A stretch of DNA of 64,000 bases from positions 1-64,000 of the forward strand of contig JBLMZI010000011.1 in NCBI GenBank assembly GCA_050258755.1, read 5' to 3'. The notes under the pieces were generated by a model. It was not told the DNA's origin. It worked only from the letters and a program-made list of their open reading frames with translations, and did no database searches. The translations under genes and the position numbers were made by a program. The DNA is from JBLMZI01 sp050258755. GTDB taxonomy: Bacteria; Bacillota; Syntrophomonadia; Syntrophomonadales; DTU052. Each line of letters begins with the position of its first letter. Position 1 is the first letter of the stretch. Positions 54,248 through 62,813 of this stretch are shown piece by piece.

Positions 54248-54343
54248 ACATCACCTCGGATTTGTTCAAATATAATTTTATGTCCTTTTCCGAAATAAGT
54301 CATGTCACCGCTTGGGAATGAATCGGTTTGGATCACAAACAAA

Positions 54344-54368
54344 AGCCCTGCCGGGGGATGGCGGGGCT
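54344..54368 (-). terminator. Leftward terminator upstream of the MBOAT gene
   Basis: AGCCCTGCC (54344-54352) pairs with GGCGGGGCT (54360-54368, one G-U). On the minus strand TTTTGTTTG follows. No annotated leftward gene precedes it, so it marks the end of a short leftward transcript or an attenuator for the MBOAT unit. Confidence 0.65.
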
Positions 54369-54489
54369 GCTGTGCCAATCAGTTTCAATCCCAGTTCGCT
54401 CATTTTGTGGGCCTTTGTCCGCCGGTGCCATTCGCTTCCCTCCCGACCGCTCCTTGTGCCGTTTCCGCAAGCGTTGCCCGGGAAATTAC

Positions 54490-54518
54490 TTACCGGCCAT
54501 TTGGTTATGTGATATAAT
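54490..54518 (+). promoter_or_regulatory. Promoter of the MarR-like gene
   Basis: A perfect -10 TATAAT (54513-54518) with a poorer -35 TTACCG (54490-54495), spacer 17. It lies 33 bases before the TTG start. Confidence 0.55.
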
Positions 54519-54551
54519 TATGTTAAATAAGCAATTGGAGGGATTGCTGCT

Positions 54552-55022
54552 TTGGGCGACCGATACAAGTCAGTGATGAATATTCTCGATGCGCTTGAAT
54601 GCGCCAATGAAGCATTAGCACTGATGCCGCAGATGCCGGCGAATGTCAAACCGATCTATCTGCGCATTTTGTATGCAATTTATAAAATCGGCGAAGATAC
54701 CGGAAGCACAAGGGTTTCGGATATCAGCAAGGTGTCCGGCGTGCTGCTTCCCAATGCCACCAAAGCCATCAATGAAATGGTTGAATTGAATATCGTTCGG
54801 AAATTCAATTCCGCCTTGGACAAACGGGTTGTGCTGGTGCGGCCGACCGATCTGGGCACGCACTACATCAAAGCGTATGTTCACCGCTTCATTGAGGGCT
54901 TGGAAGATGAGTTTTCCAAGATCAATGAAGCCGACTGTGTGATCATGATCGACACCATTCAAAAAGTGTTTCACGCAATGAGAACGGTTTATACGGAAGA
55001 GGAAGCCGCAATCCGTTCCTGA
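54552..55022 (+). CDS. MarR-like winged-helix regulator
   Basis: A 156-residue helical protein with a winged-helix core: VSDISKVSGVLLPNATKAINEMVELNIVRKF then KRVVLVRPTDLGTHYI, typical of MarR (recognition helix, wing and connecting helix). The start is TTG 54552, eight bases after GGAGGG. It is 16 bases before the CarD-like gene. The ligand and targets are unknown. Confidence 0.78.
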   Translation: MGDRYKSVMNILDALECANEALALMPQMPANVKPIYLRILYAIYKIGEDTGSTRVSDISKVSGVLLPNATKAINEMVELNIVRKFNSALDKRVVLVRPTDLGTHYIKAYVHRFIEGLEDEFSKINEADCVIMIDTIQKVFHAMRTVYTEEEAAIRS

Positions 55023-55038
55023 GGAAAGGAGAGAAAGC

Positions 55039-55542
55039 ATGTTTAAGGTGAACGATTACGTTGTGTACGGTACGACCGGAGTCTGCCAGATCGCAGATAT
55101 CAAGAAGGACGAATTCAGCAACAACAACGAGACTGAATACTATGTATTAAACCCGGTTTTTGATGGCAACAACATGACGATTATGATTCCCGTCAATCAT
55201 CCTAATCGCGCAATGAGAGCTGTATGCACCAAGAAAGAAGCTTTATCGCTCATCGCGCAGATGCATGAAATCGAAACCGCCTGGATTGGTGATGAGCGAC
55301 AAAGAAATGCCGATTTTAAGGCCTCTCTTCGCTCGGGGAAAAACGAAGAGTGGGCTAAAATCGTTGCTACCATCTATCTAGAAAAAGAAGCGAGATCCGG
55401 CTTTGGCAGAAAAATCGCAAAGTCCGATGAAGACATCTTTCGCTCCGCCGAAAAGTGCCTGCATCAGGAGTTTGCCGTCGCCTTGAATATTTCGCCGGAT
55501 GAGGTGCCTTCGTTTATTCGTTCACACAGTCCGGCTCAATAG
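55039..55542 (+). CDS. CarD/CdnL-family RNA polymerase-binding protein
   Basis: A 167-residue protein. The N-terminal Tudor-like domain (KVNDYVVYGTTGVCQIADI, then EYYVLNPVF and MIPVNHPN) binds the polymerase beta subunit in this family. The helical C-terminal part normally contacts promoter DNA. Length is usual. AAAGGAGAG precedes the ATG. Such proteins stabilise open complexes, often at rRNA and stress promoters; targets here are unknown. Confidence 0.86.
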   Translation: MFKVNDYVVYGTTGVCQIADIKKDEFSNNNETEYYVLNPVFDGNNMTIMIPVNHPNRAMRAVCTKKEALSLIAQMHEIETAWIGDERQRNADFKASLRSGKNEEWAKIVATIYLEKEARSGFGRKIAKSDEDIFRSAEKCLHQEFAVALNISPDEVPSFIRSHSPAQ

Positions 55543-55585
55543 ATCTTTTTTGCTTCCACATCATAATAAGGCGCAACGGAAAGAG

Positions 55586-55609
55586 CCCCGCGATATCTCG
55601 CGGGGTTTT
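55586..55609 (+). terminator. Terminator after the CarD-like gene
   Basis: CCCCGCGA (55586-55593) pairs with TCGCGGGG (55598-55605) around TATC, followed by TTTTC. Confidence 0.85.
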
Positions 55610-55786
55610 CTATTTCCCTGCCTTCTACGGCCGTCCTTACTCGCTCATTTTAAATATTCAATCATTTCCAGAGGAGTTTCTGCTTATTGCTGGAATTAGG
55701 GAACTAAATAGACCCCTTTAAGCAACCGGATGACTGGATTCAGACTTTCAAGGGGCGATTCTTGTTCAGGGAGGTACCGGCAATCG

Positions 55787-57676
55787 ATGAATTTACCACG
55801 ATATATCGAGATTGATCTTTCCAGTGGAAAAACCCGGGATTACCTGATTTCAGAAGAAAACTACCAGCTGTACTTGGGCGGCAAGGCTTTGGCGGCCCGG
55901 ATTCTGTACGATGAATTACAGCCAGGGATCGATCCGCTGTCGCCGGAGAATATCGTCATTATCAACACAAGCCCGATGACCGGTACGGGCGCGCCTTCCA
56001 CCAGCCGGTTCAACCTGACCACCAAGAATGTGCTGACTGGCGGCATCGCATCGTCCAACTGCGGCGGCACCTTTGGCATGAGGCTGCGCAAAACTGGTTA
56101 CGATGGGGTCATCATTAAAGGAAAAGCTTCCGCTCCCAGTTACATCGAAATACGCGACGGCCAGGTCAGTATCAAGGATGCCTCCCATCTCTGGGGAATG
56201 ACCACGGAAGAAACCCAGCGGCAATTCGACAAACGCTTCGGCCTGATTGCGATCGGCCCGGCCGGGGAAAATCTGGTTCGGTTTGCCTGCGCCGCATCCG
56301 GTGAGCGGGTTCTCGGACGCTGCGGGGTTGGCGCTGTTCTCGGATCCAAAAACATCAAAGCGGTGGTCGCCCATGGTAGCAAGGAAATCCCAGTTGATCA
56401 GCGAGAGGCTTTGAAAGCATACACCAAGAAATGGATTCAGCTGTATCAGCAAAACAAGGCGACGGGCGAACTAATGCCCAAATACGGCAGCGCCGGGTTT
56501 GTCACGCAATGTAATGCTGCCGGCGTCCTTCCAACCCGTAATTTTCAGGCAGGCCGCTACGAGAAAGCCGACCTGATCTCCGGAGAAACACTTGCCGAGA
56601 AGTATCTTGTGAAAAACGCAGGCTGTATCAGCTGCCCGATCCGCTGTGAGCGGCGGGTCATGGTGAACGGCAAGGAAGTGAAGGGCCCTGAATACGAAAC
56701 CATTGGTTTACTCGGCTCCAATCTTGACAACTCGGACCTGGGCTTGATCAATCAATGGAATTATGAGGCCGATGTGCTGGGGATGGATACGATTTCCCTC
56801 GGCGGCACCCTTGCGTTTGCCATGGAACTCCAGCAGCGCGGGATGAAAGATTTTGGGCTCCGGTTTGGGAGCACCTTGGAAATCTCGGAAGCCATCCGCA
56901 AAATCGCATACCGGGAAGGTGAACTCGGTGAACTGGCTGATGGCAGCAAGGTGTTGGCCGAGAAATACGGCGGGAAGGATTTCGCGATTCACGCCAAAGG
57001 CCTGGAACTGGCTTCCTACGAGCCGCGCCGGGCCGCCGGGCATGGTCTGGGCTACGCAACCGCCAACCGGGGCGGGTGCCATTTAAACGGCGGCTATATG
57101 GTGTTCTTGGAGGCCATCGGCCCCCTGCCGATCGATCCCATTACAACCAAATCCAAAGGCGCTTTGACCGTGGTCATGCAAAACATTATGGAAGCGGTGT
57201 CGGTATCCGGGTTCTGTCTCTTCAGCACCTTGGCGCTGGCGCCAGATGCGTTATATCGTGCCAACCCATCCGGCGGCCTGGTAAAGACGCTTGGAAAGAT
57301 GACGCTTGCCTTTGGCCCGGTCATTAAGCGAATCGGCCGTATGCTGCCCTCGCTGATCCCGTTTAACAGTATGTATGTCGTTGCATACTCCGAGCCGGTT
57401 CAGCTGGTTACCGGTCACAAAATGACGACCGGCAGGTTCATTCAAATGGGCGAGCGCAGCTACAACATGGAGCGGTTGTTTAATCTTCGGGAAGGCCTGG
57501 GACGGCCCGACGATACCTTGCCGGATCGGCTGACCAAAGAACCAGCTGATCCCGGCAATGCGGAGACGGTTGTACGGCTGGATCGGATGCTTCCTGAGTA
57601 TTACGCGGCCCGCGGCTGGGACGAAAACGGCGTCCCCACCCCGAAAAAGCTGAAACAATTGGGCATTGTCATCTAA
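55787..57676 (+). CDS. Tungsten-type aldehyde:ferredoxin oxidoreductase
   Basis: A 629-residue AOR-family enzyme. It starts RYIEIDLSSGK and has the pterin-binding SPMTGTGAPSTSRF, NCGGTFGMRLRKTGYD and an Fe-S motif CISCPIRCERRV with a fourth Cys further on (SGFCLFS). These hold a tungsten-pterin and a [4Fe-4S] cluster; the enzyme oxidises aldehydes and reduces ferredoxin. The ATG at 55787 has GGGAGG at a rather long spacing. It could run in reverse to make aldehydes from acids, as known in some acetogens. Confidence 0.88.
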   Translation: MNLPRYIEIDLSSGKTRDYLISEENYQLYLGGKALAARILYDELQPGIDPLSPENIVIINTSPMTGTGAPSTSRFNLTTKNVLTGGIASSNCGGTFGMRLRKTGYDGVIIKGKASAPSYIEIRDGQVSIKDASHLWGMTTEETQRQFDKRFGLIAIGPAGENLVRFACAASGERVLGRCGVGAVLGSKNIKAVVAHGSKEIPVDQREALKAYTKKWIQLYQQNKATGELMPKYGSAGFVTQCNAAGVLPTRNFQAGRYEKADLISGETLAEKYLVKNAGCISCPIRCERRVMVNGKEVKGPEYETIGLLGSNLDNSDLGLINQWNYEADVLGMDTISLGGTLAFAMELQQRGMKDFGLRFGSTLEISEAIRKIAYREGELGELADGSKVLAEKYGGKDFAIHAKGLELASYEPRRAAGHGLGYATANRGGCHLNGGYMVFLEAIGPLPIDPITTKSKGALTVVMQNIMEAVSVSGFCLFSTLALAPDALYRANPSGGLVKTLGKMTLAFGPVIKRIGRMLPSLIPFNSMYVVAYSEPVQLVTGHKMTTGRFIQMGERSYNMERLFNLREGLGRPDDTLPDRLTKEPADPGNAETVVRLDRMLPEYYAARGWDENGVPTPKKLKQLGIVI

Positions 57677-57704
57677 CTGCGTTTTGATCACGAAAAGACA
57701 TACC

Positions 57705-57731
57705 GCCCCGCTGCCGCCAGCGGGGCTTTTC
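57705..57731 (+). terminator. Terminator after the AOR gene
   Basis: GCCCCGCTG (57705-57713) pairs with CAGCGGGGC (57718-57726) around CCGC, followed by TTTTC. Confidence 0.87.
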
Positions 57732-57844
57732 TTTCGCCTGCCTGCTAAATTTCCTGATTTGCTTAAAAAATAAACTCAATGATGCGCCCGGGGCGTGCAT
57801 ATACATACTCATAGCGAAAATAACGGCAGGTGAGGAGGCTACTG

Positions 57845-59770
57845 ATGGACGCCGATTTTCTTGAATTAATAAGGAAGGATCGCCAATCCGGAAAATACGA
57901 GGCGTTTGAAGGTACCTTATTAGAGTACTTACAGCTGGTCAAGAAAAATCATGAAATCGCCATGCTGGCCCATGAGCGCATGTACAATGTGATCGTTAAC
58001 AGTGGCATCGAAACGATAAATCCCGAAGCGGATCAGCGAATCAAAAGGATCTATGGGAAAGAGGCCATCAAAAAGTATAAGTTTTTTGAGAACGATTTTT
58101 ATGGGATCGACAAAACGATCATGGAGCTGGTCCGCTATTTTCATTCGGCCTCTATGCGCGGGGAAGAATCGCGCCAGGTCCTTTATTTGGTGGGGCCGGT
58201 TGGGTCCGGTAAATCTTCGATTATGGAGAGCTTGAAACGGGCCCTTGAACAGCAGCCTCCCATCTATGTTCTCAAAGACTGCCCTATGCGGGAAGATCCC
58301 CTGCACCTGATTCCCAAGCATCTAAGAGGCCATTTTTCGGAGATTCTTGGCGTAACCATCGAGGGAGATTTATGCCCGGTTTGCCGCTATCGGCTGATTC
58401 ACGATTATAAGGGCGAATACGAAAACTTTAAGGTTCTGACCAGTAATTTCTCCATCCGCTCACGCAAAGGAATCGCAGTCGTTCCCCCGGTCGATCCCAA
58501 CAATCAGGACACCTCGGTTCTGGTTGGGTCAGTTGATATCTCCAAAATGGACCTGTATCCCGAGGACGATCCTCGGGTCTTATCGTTGAACGGCGCGTTC
58601 AACGTAGGCAACCGCGGGATTGTAGAGTTCATTGAAATCTTTAAAAACGACGTTGAGTACCTCCACACAATACTGACCGCGACCCAGGAAAAATCGATTC
58701 CTTCACCCGGCAAAAACTCAATGATCTATTTTGATGGCATCATTTTAGCCCACTCCAACGAATCAGAATGGAACAAATTTAAATCAGATCATACCAATGA
58801 GGCCATACTGGACCGGATTGTTAAGATCGAAGTCCCCTACTGCCTGGAACTCAACGAAGAAGTTAAGATCTATCAAAAAATCCTTAAGAAGAGTAATTTT
58901 AAAACCCATATCGCGCCGCACACCCTCGAAATGGCATCCGTCTTTGGCATCATAAGCCGCCTTACGGCCTCCAGCAAGGTCGATATCATCACAAAAATGC
59001 GTATTTACAACGGAGAGGAAGTTCTGCAAAAAGACGCGACCCAGCGGGTTGATATTAAAGAACTTCGGGAAGAAGCGGGGCGTGAAGGATTTCTGGGGAT
59101 CAGCACCCGATTTATTATGAAGGCGATTGATAATGCGCTTTCTGAATCGGAATACGATTGCATCAATCCCATCCTTCTTTTGGATTCATTGGCCAAATCA
59201 GTGAAGGCCAGCGATTTTAACGATGAAGAGAAGAAACGGTTGCTCACCTTTTTGCGGGACGTTGTCAAGAAAGAGTATAACCGGATCCTTGAGAAAGAGG
59301 TTACCAAGGCTTTTATTCATGGGTTCAGGGAGCAAGCCGAAACGCTGTTTAACAACTATCTCGATCATGCCGAGGCTTTTGTCAACAAGGTCAAACTGAA
59401 AGATAGAAACACCGGGGAAGAGTTGGAACCCGATGAAAAATTCCTGGAATCGATTGAGTCCCAACTGGGATTAACGGGCAATGCGGCGCGTGGTTTCCGG
59501 CATGATGTCACCGCTTACATGTTCTCCCTTTTAAGAAGTAAGAAGAAAATCGATTATGACAGTTATGAGCCGCTCAAAGAAGCCATTGAGAAAAAACTGG
59601 CTTCCTCGGTGAGGGAGTTGTCCAGGATCATCACCCAAGCGCGGGTCAGAGATAATGAACAAAGCGAGAAGTACAATCAAATGGTCGAGGAAATGAAAAG
59701 CAATGGATATTGTGAGCATTGCTGCAATGTCATTCTGAAATATGCCGCGAATAATCTATGGAAAGACTGA
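57845..59770 (+). CDS. prkA: PrkA/YeaG AAA+ serine kinase-like protein
   Basis: A 641-residue protein with Walker A GPVGSGKSS near residue 121, zinc-type cysteines in CPVCRYR and a C-terminal helical domain. In Bacillus PrkA is a sigma-E protein that promotes sporulation and is reported as both a kinase and an ATPase. ATG 57845 has GAGGAGG six bases upstream. It forms a unit with the DUF444 and SpoVR genes, a conserved triple. A CATACTC near 57809 resembles sporulation -10 sequences, but the -35 is unclear. Confidence 0.93.
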   Translation: MDADFLELIRKDRQSGKYEAFEGTLLEYLQLVKKNHEIAMLAHERMYNVIVNSGIETINPEADQRIKRIYGKEAIKKYKFFENDFYGIDKTIMELVRYFHSASMRGEESRQVLYLVGPVGSGKSSIMESLKRALEQQPPIYVLKDCPMREDPLHLIPKHLRGHFSEILGVTIEGDLCPVCRYRLIHDYKGEYENFKVLTSNFSIRSRKGIAVVPPVDPNNQDTSVLVGSVDISKMDLYPEDDPRVLSLNGAFNVGNRGIVEFIEIFKNDVEYLHTILTATQEKSIPSPGKNSMIYFDGIILAHSNESEWNKFKSDHTNEAILDRIVKIEVPYCLELNEEVKIYQKILKKSNFKTHIAPHTLEMASVFGIISRLTASSKVDIITKMRIYNGEEVLQKDATQRVDIKELREEAGREGFLGISTRFIMKAIDNALSESEYDCINPILLLDSLAKSVKASDFNDEEKKRLLTFLRDVVKKEYNRILEKEVTKAFIHGFREQAETLFNNYLDHAEAFVNKVKLKDRNTGEELEPDEKFLESIESQLGLTGNAARGFRHDVTAYMFSLLRSKKKIDYDSYEPLKEAIEKKLASSVRELSRIITQARVRDNEQSEKYNQMVEEMKSNGYCEHCCNVILKYAANNLWKD

Positions 59771-59844
59771 ATTCTGGAAGCAGCTCTGTCGTTCGGCCCA
59801 AGGATTGGATCTCGGTGCCGCTAAATGGTTTGGAGTGATCAATT

Positions 59845-61026
59845 TTGGCCATTTTCCACGATTACGACAGCGGGGGCAGGGATAGAAGCGCCGAAGATCG
59901 GCGGCGTCACCGGCAGTTGGTGGAGGATTCCATTAAAAAAAACATCGGCAGTATTGTTGCCGAAGAAAGCATCATCGGGAAAAGCAAGGATAAGATCATC
60001 AAGGTGCCGATCAAAGGGATAAAGGAATATCGGTTTGTTTACGGCGATAATCGCCCGGGTGTTGCGACCGGTACGGGGCAGGAGAAACGCGGCGACCTGA
60101 TCAAGGGGGGGAACAATGCCAGCGGCCCCGGTATCGGAGATGGTGCCGGTTCAGGCCAGGGCGATGAATACTATGAAACGGATATCACCCTGGAGGACCT
60201 GATTCAATACCTGTTTGAAGACCTGGAACTGCCGAATCTGCAGCGAAAGAATTATTCCTATGTGGAAACCGAACAAACCCACAAACGCCGGGGAATCCAA
60301 AAAGAAGGCATCCCTCCCCGGCTGTCCAAAAAACGTTCGATGCAGGAGCGGATTAAGCGGCAAAAATCCACGGAAAGATCCTATCGGGAATTGGGTATGG
60401 AAACGGAAACGGAACGCTTCCCTTTTCGCGAGGAAGATTTGCGCTACCAGCGGGTGAAAGAGGAAATGCGGCCTCAGTCCAATGCGGTCGTGTTCTGTAT
60501 GATGGATAATTCGGGATCGATGTATCAGAGCAGAAAATACCTGGCACGAAGCTTCTTCTTCCTGTTATATCAGTTTGTCCGATATCGATATGTGAATGTG
60601 GAACTGGTCTTTATCAATCACGCCGATACTGCCAAGGAAGTGGATGAGGACGATTTCTTTCATCGCGGGGAGGCGGGCGGAACCTGTATCAGCAGCGCTT
60701 ATGAAAAAGCGCTGGAAATCATCGAAGAACGTTACAATCCCGAAGTTTGGAACATCTATGCGTTTCACTGCAGTGACGGCGATAATTGGCCCAAAGACAC
60801 CCCACGGGCCATTAGCAAAGCGCAGGAATTATGCGCCGTATCCAATTTGTTTGGATATGGGCAGATTGCGGTCCCCGGAAGTGACTTCTTCATTCATGGA
60901 AATACCATGCTGGATGAGTATAGGACGCAGCTTAAGGCTGCCAACTTTATGGCCGTATCGATCGAAAGTAAAGACGACATCTGGCCGGCATTTAAAAAGC
61001 TCTTAACCATTGCGGAGAAGGAGTGA
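59845..61026 (+). CDS. YhbH/YeaH (DUF444) protein with VWA-like domain
   Basis: A 393-residue protein. A basic N-terminal part (AEDRRRHRQLVEDSIKKN) leads to a VWA-like metal site FCMMDNSGSMYQSRK near residue 221 and later FHCSDGDNWP. The family always travels with prkA and spoVR and probably works with the PrkA ATPase. The start is TTG 59845, nine bases after GGAG. Its stop overlaps the spoVR start as GTGA. Confidence 0.9.
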   Translation: MAIFHDYDSGGRDRSAEDRRRHRQLVEDSIKKNIGSIVAEESIIGKSKDKIIKVPIKGIKEYRFVYGDNRPGVATGTGQEKRGDLIKGGNNASGPGIGDGAGSGQGDEYYETDITLEDLIQYLFEDLELPNLQRKNYSYVETEQTHKRRGIQKEGIPPRLSKKRSMQERIKRQKSTERSYRELGMETETERFPFREEDLRYQRVKEEMRPQSNAVVFCMMDNSGSMYQSRKYLARSFFFLLYQFVRYRYVNVELVFINHADTAKEVDEDDFFHRGEAGGTCISSAYEKALEIIEERYNPEVWNIYAFHCSDGDNWPKDTPRAISKAQELCAVSNLFGYGQIAVPGSDFFIHGNTMLDEYRTQLKAANFMAVSIESKDDIWPAFKKLLTIAEKE

Positions 61027-62384
61027 TTGCGCTGGCGGAGTATACCATTGCCGATTTGGTGCGTTATAACCGTCTGATTGAAGCCGCCGTTAGACAATTC
61101 GGCCTTGACTGTTACCCGCAGGATTTCGAACTATGCAGTTACAATGACATGATCAGCTATGAAGCGTATTCCGGCATGCCTTCCCGGTATCCGCATTGGA
61201 GTTTCGGCAAGGCCTGGGAAAGGATCAAAACCTACTATCGATACAATTTGACGGGATTGCCCTATGAAATGGTGATCAACTCGAATCCCTGTCTGGCGTA
61301 CTTAATGAAAGAAAACACCCTGCTTCTGCAGGTACTCACGATTGCCCACGTCTATGGACATAACGACTTTTTTAAAAATAACCGTTTGTTCAAATCCGCA
61401 ACCCGGGCTGAATACACCACCGAAATCTTTAAATCCCATGCAAACCGGCTGCGGGAATATATCGCCGACCCGAGCATCGGTTACGCCAGAGTGGAAAGAA
61501 TTCTTGATTCCGCGCATGGTCTGCGATTCCAAGTGTACCGGATTACCAATGAAAAACATTTCTCGCCTGAAGCACAGAAAAAACGACTTATGGATGCGTA
61601 TTATACGCCTAATTCATCCGAAAACGACCTTTTACCGGGTGCAAGGAAAGAACGTTCCCCGGATTGGAACCAGATTCCGTTGGAACCTGAAGAAGATATT
61701 CTCCTGCTGCTGATGCGATATGCGCATTTGACCGAATGGGAAAAGGATATTATCAACATCGTCCGAGAAGAAGCGCTTTATTTTATCCCGCAGATTGAAA
61801 CCAAGATTATGAACGAGGGCTGGGCGAGCTTTTGGCACTACAAAATCCTGAATCACTTGGAATTGCCCCAGTCGATGCATCTTGAATTTATTAAGCGGCA
61901 CAATCAGGTCATTGCCCCGCATGAGGGTTCACTGAACCCCTATCACCTTGGCTTTAAGATATGGAGCAAGCTTGACGCCGAATCAGACGATAAGCAGCGC
62001 ATCTTTGCGATTAGAGAACAGGAACGGGATGCTTCTTTTCTCCGCCGTTATCTGGATGAAGACCTGTGCCGGGAGCTGAACCTGTTCCAATACCAAAAGC
62101 GCGGCAGCAACTATGTTGTGAAGGAGATATCGGACGAACCCGGCTGGCAGAAGATACGGGATACGCTGATCACCAATGTCGGCATGAACAGCATACCCGT
62201 CATCAAGGTGATCGATATTACCACCGACAATACCCTGGATATGGTCCAGGAGCAGGATGACCGGGAACTCCTGTTGGAATACGCCCAGGAAACCTTAAAG
62301 TACATTGCGCGTTTATGGGGCCGCAAGGTAAGGCTCCATACCCGCGTCAGCGGTACCTATCGGACCATTGAATACGAGGAGTAA
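61023..62384 (+). CDS. spoVR: SpoVR stage V sporulation protein
   Basis: A 453-residue SpoVR-family protein. Characteristic stretches include YPHWSFGKAWERIKTYYRYN near residue 60, LAYLMKENTLLLQVLTIAHVYGHNDFF and NEGWASFWHYKI with conserved His residues. In Bacillus it is needed for normal spore cortex. GTG 61023 overlaps the YhbH stop, with GGAG just upstream, so coupling is likely. It ends the triple and is followed by a terminator. Confidence 0.95.
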   Translation: MIALAEYTIADLVRYNRLIEAAVRQFGLDCYPQDFELCSYNDMISYEAYSGMPSRYPHWSFGKAWERIKTYYRYNLTGLPYEMVINSNPCLAYLMKENTLLLQVLTIAHVYGHNDFFKNNRLFKSATRAEYTTEIFKSHANRLREYIADPSIGYARVERILDSAHGLRFQVYRITNEKHFSPEAQKKRLMDAYYTPNSSENDLLPGARKERSPDWNQIPLEPEEDILLLLMRYAHLTEWEKDIINIVREEALYFIPQIETKIMNEGWASFWHYKILNHLELPQSMHLEFIKRHNQVIAPHEGSLNPYHLGFKIWSKLDAESDDKQRIFAIREQERDASFLRRYLDEDLCRELNLFQYQKRGSNYVVKEISDEPGWQKIRDTLITNVGMNSIPVIKVIDITTDNTLDMVQEQDDRELLLEYAQETLKYIARLWGRKVRLHTRVSGTYRTIEYEE

Positions 62385-62397
62385 GCCTGCAATAAAA

Positions 62398-62425
62398 AGC
62401 CCCGCTATCGCTAGCGGGGCTCTTC
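62398..62425. terminator. Terminator between spoVR and hypA
   Basis: AGCCCCGCTA (62398-62407) pairs perfectly with TAGCGGGGCT (62412-62421) around TCGC. A run of A precedes it and CTTCTTG follows, so it can serve both convergent genes. Confidence 0.83.
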
Positions 62426-62438
62426 TTGTTCCGTTCAT

Positions 62439-62780
62439 TCAGCAAGCAATGACTTCCTTGATCATGAACTCTTTTCCGGATAATACGTCCCAATCTCTTT
62501 GCCCGCATTCCGGACAATGACCCTCATGCTGTCCCGGGTAGAACACCAGGTCACATCGATTGCAGAGCACGCGGCCTTGCAGTATCTCAATCTTCAGCCG
62601 GGTTTCCTCCAGCGAAGTGCCCTCGACTGCCGCCGGGTAACATGCTTCGATATATTGTGGGACTACGCCTGAGAACTCGCCGATTTCAAGCACCAGGGCA
62701 TCAATCTTGGTCAATTGATTTTGGACCGCGAATTCCTCGACCGTTTTGACGATGTAAAGCACAATGTCCAGTTCATGCAT
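62439..62780 (-). CDS. hypA: HypA nickel-insertion protein
   Basis: A 113-residue HypA. The start MHEL carries the nickel-binding His2, and the zinc site is two CxxC pairs (CNRCD and CPECG, about residues 73-94). It delivers nickel to [NiFe] hydrogenase with HypB. No hydrogenase gene lies in the window. The Fe-S flavoprotein gene that precedes it ends 33 bases away and is probably in the same unit. Confidence 0.92.
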   Translation of the reverse strand: MHELDIVLYIVKTVEEFAVQNQLTKIDALVLEIGEFSGVVPQYIEACYPAAVEGTSLEETRLKIEILQGRVLCNRCDLVFYPGQHEGHCPECGQRDWDVLSGKEFMIKEVIAC

Positions 62781-62813
62781 CGGTCTTCACCTTTTCCCTT
62801 TTCATGACCAGGA

